In this document: one piece after another, positions 26,077 through 36,699 of the stretch
Layout: every line of letters begins with the position of its first letter
Position numbering within the stretch: the first letter of the stretch is position 1
Assembly (NCBI RefSeq): GCF_019059575.1
Contig: NW_024883420.1
Location: 1 to 64,000, forward strand
Origin: Amphibalanus amphitrite
Taxonomy: Eukaryota; Arthropoda; Thecostraca; Balanomorpha; Balanidae
Length of the DNA stretch: 64,000 nucleotides
Reading direction: 5' to 3'
The notes under the pieces: model-generated
Database searches by the model: none
Told to the model about the DNA's origin: nothing
The model's input: the letters and a program-made list of their open reading frames with translations, nothing else
Program-made: the position numbers and the translations under genes

Positions 26077-27101
26077 CGGTGCGAGCGACTTTAGCGAGTG
26101 TCATTTGAGCGAACGTCATTTGAGCGAAACATTTTCAGCGACTAGCAACTTAGCGAATATCAAATTGAGCGATTATCAAATATAGTGATTATCAATTTAA
26201 GCGAAAGCTATGTTTCAGCGACATCTTTTTCGTCGACCACAGTTTGAGCGACTGTCATTTCAGCGAAACACTTCATCGTCCCGTAACGGTGTGTTTTTTT
26301 TTTGCGAGCGTACGCACAACGAATGTTTCCGGAACTTTTCATGGTTATCCGGAACTGGATGGCGGATGTCACGTTCAAAGTTCAGATATCAAGCTCCAAA
26401 TTTAATGCCACATTTCTAAAAAATTCCAGCGGTTCGATTTCATCCCCCCCCCCCCTGCTCTTTGCCAATAATGATGACCAAACGTTTGTTCAGAGATTCA
26501 TATTGCTTGTGCTGTTTTTCGCGAAATTCCCCCGCTTGAATTTGGATCAGTCCCCATGTTGTAAAATTTGTTCTTGCCCCAAGCAACGTACGAATTTCCA
26601 GATATTTGGGTGAGGTCCCTGAAACATAGACTGGATACCCCTGTGCCATCCCTCGAGTTTATTATTGGTCCTTGGCATTCCTTCCATCGTCCTATCTCTC
26701 ACGTTCCACATTTCCAGATCAAGGTTGCAGAATGAGGCCATATTTTTGTGGTTTCCAAGCAAAAAGCAAATTTTTAATTTGCCGCGCGCAGCTTGAAGCA
26801 TGACACATAACAGCGGGTATTCCAATGGCAAGAATTCCCGAAAAGTAGCAAATGATGGACTTCCGTCGCGTTCGGTTTCGCTGTAACTGTGTTCGCTCAA
26901 TTGGTCCCCCATTGACCTCCATATATTCGCTCAATCTGGTTTCGCTGATTCTGGTCTTCGCTTAAGTTGATAATCGCTGTGATTGAATTCGCCGACTTGG
27001 CAATCGCTGAAAAAGTCAATCTCTTAAATTGATAATCGCTGAAAAGGCTTCGCTCAAATGTCGTTCGCTGAAATGACGCTCGCTCAGGTGTCGCAGAACC
27101 G
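26077..27101 (-). mobile_element. nested Mutator-like element with AGCGA subterminal arrays
   Basis: This segment is absent from the second hAT copy. Both ends carry arrays of an AGCGA core, often TTTGAGCGAA or TTTCAGCGA, spaced about 12-16 bases apart; the arrays are inverted relative to each other (26082-26280 and about 26883-27094). Between them lies a decayed MULE-type transposase fragment on the minus strand. No target duplication is clear at the junctions. Confidence 0.7.
26440..26710 (-). pseudogene. MULE transposase C-terminal fragment, frameshifted
   Basis: A minus-strand frame encodes WNVRDRTMEGMPRTNNKLEG followed by WHRGIQSMF and HPNIWKFV. This matches the RTNN-x-EGWH and HPxIW signature at the C-terminal end of Mutator-like transposases common in animal genomes. 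The frame stops near 26550, and the family-like continuation (IQIQAGEFREKQHKQYE, then a basic helix) sits in another frame at about 26465-26560, so there is at least one frameshift. The N-terminal zinc finger and catalytic DDE region are missing. It cannot make a working transposase and simply identifies the class of the nested element. Confidence 0.7.
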
Positions 27102-28335
27102 TATCGCAGGAGGTCCTGGCCATCTGCAAAAGGTGTGGAGCTGTGATGCCTGTAGTTATAAGGTGATCGGCAGGGCCTCGGGGATCGTGCCCCCCCCCCC
27201 TTTTTGGGGCGCCAGGCAGGGTTATTACCTCCCCATCCCACTGCCAGACCCCATTGCCGACAAAACCAAGTTTACTGAAATTCCATAGATTTCCGCTACT
27301 ATATGGATATTTTCCATTCCTAATTAGTCGAATTCAAGCATGGCAGTTCTACCACAGGAACCATTTGAAATCTATGCCATTTAACCCCAGCACTTGTGGG
27401 GAGAAGTGTTCGGATAGATCACAGGCAGGACCAAAAAAAGCACGCAGTAGCCCAAGACCTTATAATTGGGTAGCATCGGCTCCCTCTCGTCAAGGGGTTC
27501 GATAGCACTCGTTTTTTTTCTGCAAAACTAAGTTCGGTCGGCGGCCGAACGGCTGGGAGTCTAATCGAGCCAACCCCCCACTCCCCTTCTTACGTCAGCG
27601 GCTGTGAAAATCGGAATCCTACCCTGGGGCATTTCACCTGCAGAGGTCGCCGGACCTGAGACCCTTTCACTCATTTTTTTTTTCAACGATGCATGCGCTC
27701 GTTTTTCCCGCGAAGCTCTTGGTAAGTAAAATCCATCAGAAAGTGTGATCAAATAATGGCTGGTGACCTTCCATGACCTAGCATGACCTTTTGAGTGACC
27801 ACCGATGACATGACCACTGACGGCTAGCCATTAGCTGCACCCTGCCCGTTGCATATGGATCAGGTGGTGGTGGTGATGTCATGATTCTGAAATTATATTG
27901 CAGTTTTGGCGCACTTGTCAGAGCAGAAGACATTCCCACTTTTCCTCCATGACTATATGATGGTGAAGCCATGAAGCTGACCAGACGTAAGATTGAAAAT
28001 TTGAAAGTACGAAACGTAAGAATGGTTGGCACTGCTACTCATCATACCTAAGTAATTCGCAGCTTGTAGGAAACCAGCTTTGAGTTGGCAAGACTGCAAA
28101 TTTTGATTTAGAGGCAAGGATGCTTGAAAAGGTGATCGATCTTAGGTGTCCTAGGATAAGTTTGGAAACGGGATGCACCATTCGATGTGTTTTGGGCTTT
28201 ACCAAGTTTCGCGGCGTTACGTGCCTCGTTTTTTTTTGCATACACGATCAGTATCTACCTACTTTTGGAATTTTCGGTCAGGCAGGTCCCCGTCCCCCCC
28301 TATCGAAAACCCGTGGCGCCGCCCCTGGTTAACTG

Positions 28336-29825
28336 GGATTTGTGGTAGGAGAGAATACATTTCTAGCGCCATAGATTTATCGTAAGCCTGGTAGTTTGGT
28401 TATTACATTACAGGACGCTTAGGTATATTTGTATAGTCTTCCGGCAACACTGCACGCTCTGATCTGAACGTGCTTCTCATAGGAGCTTCATGAGTGGTAT
28501 GCACTATGCAGTGTCTTTTTAGGAAGAAATCTTTGAGCTGCGAGTAGTAGGTATTATTCATTATAATCTACATACAAAGAATGATAAAAATTAAAGATCG
28601 AGAGAGTGTATGGGGAGAGTGCAAAGGTCCGTGCAGCAGTCAATCCGTAGACTTATCATGCGATCCTCACCATAAACATGATGAAAATAATAAAAGCACG
28701 GCGCATTGAAGTGTCAGGGTCACTACATTGGTTGGATTGCACTGATATCACGTTTCTCTGCAGTTCGTAACCCGCTGACGGCATTACCGGCAGTACCGTC
28801 CGTCGCATATCGCTAGGAACACCCCCTCGGCGGCAGCCCTCGACTGCAGCGTCATGAGGCGGCTGACTCGACAGTTGGCGCCGTTACCGGGCAGATACGA
28901 TGTCGTCGCGGGCCGTTAACTGTGCTCCGCTGTCCGGCGACGCGTCCGACGTGGCCGTTACCAGTGGCCCGGCGCCGCCCGAGGCCAGATAGCGGCCGTT
29001 CGCGGGCTGCATACCACCACCCCGGCGACACACACATCCGCTGCGACGGTTATATATGCATAACGAGAAAATGATTCCAGCAAAAGGCTAGAAATGTGTC
29101 AGTGTCGTTGGCTTTAGGGCCAATGATATGGCCACAGCCGGTGTTCGGGCGTATCAGCGTCTCTGGCAAAGTGGATGCCTCTGCTCAGAGCTAACCACTA
29201 TCGTTATGAAGCCAGCCACCCGGTGGTTTGGCTGAAGCTGATAGCAGCACTGCCGTCGGTGTCACACACGACACCGGACAGCCGGGTATTGATTATCGGA
29301 CCAATTTTATTCCGCCGTTGTGATGTACTGACTTACGGTGCCGCCATGGCTTGAACGCGTCATTTACTCTGATCATGGTCACCGGATGGACCGTCGCGCC
29401 ATACAAAAGCAAGCTTACACACTGAATTTTCCCACCATATTTACATCAATCAAGTTTAATCGTTTCTCATTTGCATTGCTCAAGGACGACATATATGTGC
29501 CTAAAAGTCGCTAAAAAGGAAAACTTTGAAAATAAATGAATTTTGCTAGACGTTCACCTAAGACCAAACCTCCAGGTCACATGGTTTAAAATGTCACGCT
29601 CCTGACCCGTTCACCGTCTACGGTCCCATTCGCTCCAGACTATGCTACAGGGCCTGACCAATATGCATGTTTCCCATTCATTAGTCCTCGTCTCTCGGTT
29701 TGGGACGAGGCCAACAACACTCAAATTGCCACAATAAAAAAGACATTAGCTGGGATTGCGAAAAGGCTATGTCGAACGGAAGAGATGAATGAAACGTTTA
29801 CTCCAAGGTATATGTATGTACACAC
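28336..29825. other. non-coding stretch, nothing recognised
   Basis: AT-rich DNA with a GC-rich patch near 28780-29040. No gene or repeat boundary is supported. Confidence 0.4.
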
Positions 29826-30899
29826 ATTACGACCAGGGATGCGGAGCCGGAGCCGGAGTCGGAGCCGGAGCCGCCGGAGCCGGCATATTTTGCCCGGAGC
29901 CGGAGCCGGAGCCGGAGCCGTGAAACAATATAGCCCGGAGCCGGAGCCGGAGCCGGAGCCGCCAAAAAAGGGGGCGACTCCGGCTCCTTTTTATTTTTTG
30001 AAGAGGAAAAAATAATTGACCTAGTTCGGTTTGACAGTACAAGGCAGTAAAACATATCGTACTATTGGTCTCAATATAAGTGCCCAGGCGACCTGTAGTT
30101 TTGATGCGGTGAATACCCTCACCCTCGCCACAATGCGAGTGGGGGTGGCGCTGGCTGGGAGGAGGGGTGCACTCGGCCCGAGTTGTGGCGAGGGTAAGGG
30201 TATTCACCGCATCAAAACTACAGGTCGCCTGGGCCCTTATCTTGAGACCAATAGTACGTCATGGGCCATCAATTGAATGAAAAGCCGAATATCCCCAGTA
30301 TCCCACAGTACGCATTCAGCTTCCTGTCTGCTCCTCCCCCCTCACGTCTACTGCATCCCCAGAACATGAGGACCGGTCATCAGGTGACGGCCATTGTTTT
30401 GAAGCCAGTGCAGTGGACTGCGACTCCCAGCGCCGTCTCTTCCCACCCACCCCCCACCCCCACCCCCACCCCCACCCCTCACCCCCACCCCCCCAATGCA
30501 GCCGAGATGGGTGTCAGCTTACGATGGTTCAGTGAACTCCGATTCGCGGCGACTGCGTTTCCAATGCCATCGCTTCCTAGTCCTTTGTTCTGCCAGTGCT
30601 CTCCGAGGTGCGTTTGCGCGGGGAGTGCGGTGAGCCGGTCATGGCAAGAGTAGGTAACGCGTATAACCAATCCAATTTTTCTTCCACCCGTATTTAATTG
30701 ATTGCATAGGGGATGTACTAAGTCGGAGCCGGAGCCGCCGGAGCCGGACCATTTTACTCGGAGCCGGAGCCGGAGCCGGAGCCGCCATAACATTTCACCC
30801 GGAGCCGGAGCCGGAGCCGGAGCCGATTTTTTTCTCCGGAGCCGGAGCCGGAGCCGGAGCCGTTTGAAATTTCCACGGCTCCGCATCCCTGATTACGAC
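29826..30899 (+). mobile_element. hAT-type MITE with GGAGCC blocks, copy 2, with exact TSD
   Basis: The element proper is 29834-30891, flanked by exact eight-base duplications ATTACGAC (29826-29833 and 30892-30899). The ends are CAGGGATGCGGAGCCG and its inverse. Blocks of GGAGCC hexamers occupy both subterminal zones. A C-rich CCCCA tract at 30447-30496 is expanded relative to copy 1. A foldback insertion lies at 30058-30258. There is no transposase; long Arg-Ser and Gly-Ser frames come from the hexamers. Confidence 0.9.
30058..30258. mobile_element. 201-bp foldback insertion inside hAT MITE copy 2
   Basis: Two arms of about 75 bases (30058-30131 and 30185-30258), starting CGTACTATTGGTCTCAA and differing at only a few positions, surround a GC-rich loop of about 50 bases. 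The corresponding place in copy 1 (near 25375-25385) lacks it, so it is a later insertion. Its target duplication is unclear because the insertion site itself is GTAC-like. Confidence 0.75.
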
Positions 30900-33661
30900 A
30901 CATCATCAAAATGCCGAGGATTGAACACAATGCTTGGATTAGCTCGATCCAAGAGTGTAGTGGCACGATCGTCGATTTCTGTTTTACTAGCCTTTGTTTT
31001 AAATGTAACTTTTTCTGTTGTAAAGGCGACTGTCCCGTGGGTTATGAGACAACAAAGAACAAACCATTCTCGGACTCAGCCGTCTGGAATATCCACGTAA
31101 TCGACTGGGTCAGACTCGGCACTTCTTCGGTACCAAGGCGAACAGCCTGACATACGCCCCTGATCGATTTCATACGACATTGATTTCATACGTTTCGATT
31201 CTACTTACGGTAATTGAAAGAAATAAGATATAAAGTATAATATTCTTAACACTTTTCTCTTTAATGTGTAGGATAACTGACATCCAAAGGCAATAGTTTA
31301 TGCATGAAGCATATGCTGAAAAATCAGACCTGTTGTTATTCTCTCGGACCAGTAAATGTCGAATAATCTAACTAGTGCGCAACAAATACCCCCCGGGCCG
31401 CCCCCCCCCCCCCCCCAGAGCTAGGCGACCGTGCCCTGCCGGCTGGCAGACGACCACATGGGTCCCCTTCACGTTCCTGATGACCCGCCGGCAAGCATCG
31501 CTCCCGTCCCTAGCGGCTCGCAGACGAGGCAAGGCACACGATCGGTGTGAATGAGCCGCCACATGTTTTTGGGTGAGATCAGGTACTGATACCGTTAGGG
31601 CGTCAGTCGCCTGGCCCTTAGTCGGCTTACAGTTGTGTCAGCGGCTCTCCGATGGACTCGCAGAACTTAAGAATTCAAAAGTTTTACTGCTTACTGAAAG
31701 TCTTGACCTGCACTTTATCATTGCATCCACCAAACGATTAGTCATATATGTGATGCTCTTTTTATTTATAGTTTATGTTAAATATGAGTTCGTGCTTAGG
31801 GCACAAAGGAATGCTTATGGATGACTGCAGGATGTTCAGTGTTTCCTTTTTCGTCCATCGTAAAATACTCAACTATATGTTTATAAGATATACAACAACA
31901 TGTTGCTGATTTGTACATCCAATTTCGATTCCTCCTTCCTGCTTCCAGCCCTCTCCTTTTCCCGTTACAGGTCGCTTCCCGATGCGTTCGATATAGAGCT
32001 CGATTTTATGGTCATATTTCATCCTAAAACTTTCAAATCAGTGGGACGTGCATCGAGTTCGCAGCAATCTTGAAGATTGAATGTGATGCCGAAGTAATTT
32101 TCCAATGTTCATTTTATATCTGCGGGGTCAAAGTACTCAACTACATCAATTCAATTTTCACTTGCTAATATCGTTAACATTAATTCGTTTCTTCTCTTCA
32201 AAAATCATCGAAAGTGTCAATTTTATGTTAGAACATATTTTAACATGTTGAACATATTTAACATTCTAACATCGAATGTTAGAACATTCGATGTCAATTT
32301 ACATCGAACATTTATTTCAACTGCGCAATATATTTAGCTTGCTTCATTGCACCTTATAGATGTATAGGTTAAGTGCATTCCGCAAAATTACCAGAACTGG
32401 TAATTTTGCGGAATGCACTTAACCTATACATACATAAGGTGCAATGATGCAAGCTAAACATACTGCGCTGAAATAAATGTCCGATGTAAATTGACATCGA
32501 ATGCACGTTTAAAAATCCCCTTCTCCATTGGTGTCACCCTTTATGTATTTTGCATATCAATTGAATACCAAACAGAGTTGCTGTCAGAGTGCGCGGTGGG
32601 ACCCGTTATTTGTGGTCGATGAAATGCCAACTGCCGAGGCCACTCTCTCGGTGAAAAATTCGCTCGGGAATCCCGATGGTGCTCAGCCAATCTGAAAGCA
32701 ATCGTGTTCGGTGCGCCGAGCGATTCGTGTTCCCTGAGCCGAGCGACGGCCAATGTGGATAGGGGCGCCAAACGAACCGGGCATCTGCAGGCCAATAGGT
32801 CGACTAAACACCGCAGCTGATGCGATCACCGGCCGCCAAATGACCACCGCGAGCCAAACAGGATATACTCCGCCGCCCGGCTGACCTGCATCCAGCCCAT
32901 CTCTGCTTACCGAGAAAACAGAGGTGCCCGCAAGTAGCCGTGATTGAAGAAACCCAAACACTGAGATTGTCGAACATGCAAATACCAAAAGGCGAGAGTG
33001 CTGTTCACTGAAAGTTTTTCTCGTCAATGGGGCTTATTTTTATCCCTGTTATCGGATCGTTCCAAGAGCTGAGCGTGTTTGCGCACTGCGTCTCCATTGC
33101 AGACTGGCTCACAACAGCTTTCATTAGTGATGTCGATACAACATTGTAAAGGACGACGTGGCGACACTCTGAGGTAGCAAAAAAGGCACTATCTCCAACG
33201 AAAAAAAAAACGGATGGAACGATGTTGCTCGTTTTTGGAATGAAGGGAACACGGACGACATATCACGGTAAACATCAGCCAATGCAAGTGCATGCTAAGA
33301 AAACAGCGATAGATGTGGGTTAGGAATCATAACTGACTTCGGCCAATGTTCGGCCAGTGTGATCGGCCCTCTGTCGAACAGTCCGACTATCCGTTCTTCG
33401 GCTGTCTGTCTGGCTGCCCGGTTGTCCGATTGTCTGCCTATCTGACAGGCTGTTCAGAAGTATGGTGGTCTGATGCTCCAGCCATGGTCCGGTGCACTCT
33501 GTGTAGGGTCTTTGTTTTGTTGGGTTAGGCCCTTTCGGTCCAATTAGACCATTTCAGAGCCGGGAGGATGATAGGATGTAGGGGGAGACATTGGTCTGGG
33601 CAGGCACCCTAGTGAGTCGCCGGGGCTGAGCCCGTCCATAGGACAGGCCACCCAGCCCCAA
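30900..33661. other. non-coding stretch with a foldback and a C run
   Basis: A run of about 17 C residues lies near 31400. GC-rich patches occur at 31390-31560 and 32580-33000. Apart from the foldback at 32285-32503, annotated separately, no gene or element is recognised. Confidence 0.4.
32285..32503. repeat. 219-bp near-perfect foldback
   Basis: The arms meet at CCAG-AA-CTGG (32391-32400) and pair over about 107 bases each with a handful of mismatches and one three-base difference. Immediately to the left, a 12-bp perfect hairpin with a two-base loop sits at 32269-32294 and shares the CATTCGATGT motif, giving a compound structure. Confidence 0.85.
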
Positions 33662-35039
33662 CACTCAGAAAACACTTTGAGAACATTTTTGAATAAGGGC
33701 TCATATGAGTGCCAAAACAGGGCTCAAGTCTGTATGATTTTAAAATCGGGATCAGTTAGGCGCCCTTTTCGGGCTCAAAGTACATTAGCCCCGAAAGCGG
33801 CATCAGTTCGTCTTCCTTTTCGGGCTCAATTCGAGCTGCGTTTTAGGGCTCCATACGACATTCCGCCATTCCGTCTTTTGCTGTTTTCAGTGCCATGTGT
33901 TGGTGTACCTACCGCCGTGATTTCAAAATGAATGGTAAGTTATTAGTTATCAGTTATCGCTATCTTTTAGAAAAAATCAAGATGTTGATGCTCATGCCAT
34001 TTTAATCCCTTATCAATTAAAATTGTGGTGGCATTTGTTCAGAAAAGGTCTGATCTACAATTGTGGCGCCGTTGATACGAATACGCACGGGTTTGATTAT
34101 TCGTTTTTCTTGTATTTGCGCCACATGAAAGCATCATATCTGGATTCAGGATGTCAAATAGTGTAAGAATGTGCAAAATTTTTGTCTGGTTCTTCGTGAT
34201 GATGTGATTGAAGCAATACTTTCAAGGGTAGGTAAGGATTTTGTTACTTGTTCGTAATGGTTATCTTGATGCTCAACTAAAATTAATCCTAACCTTGCCT
34301 ACTAACCTATTAAGTTAAACTTAGTACCAATACCTACCAACCTACAACCTATTTGGATCTTTCATATACTTATAACATGCTGCTGCTTCTGCTAACATGC
34401 TGCGGAATGCTGGTTGACATGATGGAATGCTGGTATGACAGTGTTCCATGTTTCAGAATTTTAGGTGAATAACCACACATGATGGGGAAAATATTTTCAT
34501 CCTAAAAATATGACAAGTGGCTTTATTTCATCTTTGCTAAAAAAATATGTCAAAAGTTTGATACAACAGCCAGCTGCCAGGTTACGCATGACTTGACAGT
34601 TGATGCATCTACTCTACATCATTTCATTTCAGATCCTTTGAAGGTTCTGACAAAATCTGAGGTAAAAAATGGCATTATGCAGTTTTGCGGAAAGGCTAAA
34701 TCTATCTCATTTTGTCTTCAGATTTTTTTTTTATTGGGACACCCAATTGAAATCCAATTTTAGAACACTGTGACACCATGCCTGTGTGCCAAGTAAGAGG
34801 AAGGGTCTACAAGTATACATCAAGATAACCAATTATGGACAAGTTGAGACTTGAGTCATGAGCTCTTATTTGTGGTTACAATACCTTCAACTGCATGATT
34901 TTGCACAACTTCCATACAGGCATCCAGACTGGAAAAGGTTCAAGTCCATACTTATTCTGGTGCTTGAATATGGCAGTTCAAAGATGGAAGGCATATGATG
35001 CTACAAAATGAAAAAAGTAATTCAACTTACAAAAAATAG

Positions 35040-35165
35040 GTATTCATATCTATCCTAAACTAAACTAACCTAAACTTACCTAACCTAATCCAACCCAACC
35101 CAACCACCCCAACCAGCCCAGCCCAGCCCAGCCCAACCCAACCCAAAACCTACAGTCTAAAACCT
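35040..35165. repeat. degenerate CCTAA/CCCAA simple repeat
   Basis: Irregular CTAAACTAACCTAAACTTAC steps pass into CCAACCCAACC and CCCAGCC. It resembles the arthropod telomere unit CCTAA but is too degenerate to call telomeric. Confidence 0.4.
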
Positions 35166-35539
35166 AGAGCTAAAACCTGCAGCCCAAACTGGAAAACATC
35201 CATATGGTACGCCGGACGCCCGTGAAGCCGTCATGCGCCGAAGTTCGGCGCAAGCTATTTTGCAATTTGCGCTGAAATTTCTGCATTATTTGCGCCGAAG
35301 GTTAGTGCCCTTTTGCGTCAAAATTAAGCCACTTATACAAAAAGCACGTTTACATCTGCTGGCCAAGGTTTTATAAACCAGACAGAACGCTCTGGGCCTT
35401 AACCACTCCTGACTCCCATGTTTGAGCGTCCAAATTAGTTGATGTTTCCATGGAAGCTGAATACCACAATACGTGTAGCGCACTGTAGCATCGTGCCGTG
35501 AAATAAGGCTCGGGACGGAAGTTCCGGGGTCACAAAAAT

Positions 35540-36490
35540 TGGTGTGGCGGTGTTGTCGCGGCTGGCGGGCGCCAGCAAGGGGTTTAAGTTTACGACACCA
35601 CTCTTGTTTCAGGAGAGGTGTCAGCGATTCGAGACTACTTGGGCATGCGGGCAGCGGGGTCGGCGTGGCTGCCTGCGGCTGCGGCCACACATCTTGGCGT
35701 CCTGGAGGCGGAGATGCTGATGGTGGCATGAGTCATCACTGGCTGCCCGATTTCCATGCTCCAAGACTCGCCGTGAGGGCCGAGGCGGGCGTCGTGCCGA
35801 TGGAGAGATGAGGAGGGATGCGCTGGCATCGCGCCTACTGGCGAAGGCGCTCTCCCTCCCGTCGGAGGACCCGCTGCGTCGTGGCGGAAGCCCCCCCCCC
35901 AACCGTGACTGAAGTCAGTGACCGGCTGGAGAGAGCGCGGGGGAGCGGTGTGGGACCACTGGAGTGGCGCTGCCCGCCGAGGCGCGCTTATCCACGAGAC
36001 TGCCCCCGTAGACGCCAACAGACGGCGTCACGGTCCACCTGGACCTGCTGCCGATCGGGGCGTCCGCGACAGCGAGGAGGAGTGCTGCGGAGGCGTGCCT
36101 GGGAGCGCTCCCGCAGCGTGCGACGTGGGCCTGGGTCGACGGGTCTGCGACCGGGGGAGTAATAGGAAGGCGGCGCTGGGGTCCTCACCGAGCACCCAGA
36201 CAGTACAACATTGGTACTGCGGGAGGCGGCGGGGAGGATTTGCTCCATTTACCGATCTGAGATGGTGGCGCTCAAGACGGCAAAGCAACATCTCCTGAAG
36301 CACCCGTCCTTCGAGGAAGACCCCATAATCATTTGCTCCGACTCGCAGGCGTCGCTGGCGACGCCACGAGGTGGACAAGTGGCCCAGACACCCCCCCCCC
36401 CCTCATCCCCTAGGTGCCGCCATCTGGGAGTATATGATGGCCCTAGTGGCTGTAGGGGGCCGAAGAATCCACCATAGAAGGAGGGCGGCG
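35540..36490 (+). pseudogene. decayed LINE ORF2 3-prime part with RNase H (Jockey/R1-like)
   Basis: Pieces of a non-LTR retrotransposon polyprotein lie in order on the plus strand in several frames. First comes the post-RT linker, with APRLAVRAEAGVVPMER (about 35758-35810) and DALASRLLAKALSLPSEDPL (35817-35876). Then comes an RNase H domain: WVDGSATGGV (36132-36161, first catalytic Asp), YRSEMVALKTA (catalytic Glu, about 36250-36285) and IICSDSQASLAT (catalytic Asp, about 36328-36363), then GAAIWEYMMAL (about 36415-36450). Stops and at least three frame changes separate the pieces. The RT and endonuclease are gone. RNase H after RT with this linker is typical of Jockey, R1 and I-type elements; the exact clade is not determined. 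It lies inside element H. Confidence 0.75.
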
Positions 36491-36699
36491 ATAGCCCGAT
36501 TAAGCTGGGCGTCCAGTGGAGCCTCGGCTCTATCATGGGCATTGGGCAAGGACTCTGCGAGCACCCCCGTCTCCTCCATCTTCGACGGCACTCCAGTCAG
36601 AAAGCTGTCCCCAACCGAGTTTCCCAGCAGCATGGGCCACATGAAACCGAACAGCGCCGAGCCGCTCGACGCTGAGGACCAGGCGAGAGTAACAGTGAA

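Larger units (their letters stand above)
25888..28327 (-). mobile_element. non-autonomous hAT element, copy 1, with nested MULE
   Basis: The ends are CATGGGCGGCGCCACCGG and the inverse of CAGGGGCGGCGCCACGGG, flanked by exact GTTAACTG duplications. It aligns in reverse orientation with the element at 39066-40903. Differences: this copy contains a roughly 1-kb nested element at about 26077-27101 and lacks about 400 bases that the other copy has at about 39776-40194. No hAT transposase or BED finger is recognisable, so it is non-autonomous. A frame of about 84 codons (27778-28032) is conserved between copies, but most changes alter the residue, which argues against a constrained protein. Confidence 0.85.

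Noticed and set aside
27778..28032. 84-codon frame conserved in both hAT copies (also 39359-39607)
   Set aside because: Similarity is due to DNA-level relatedness; most base changes alter the residue, and no transposase motif is present.
29785..30886. Arg-Ser-rich and Gly-Ser-rich proteins near the GGAGCC blocks
   Set aside because: Translation of hexamer repeats inside a hAT MITE; the same in both copies on either strand.
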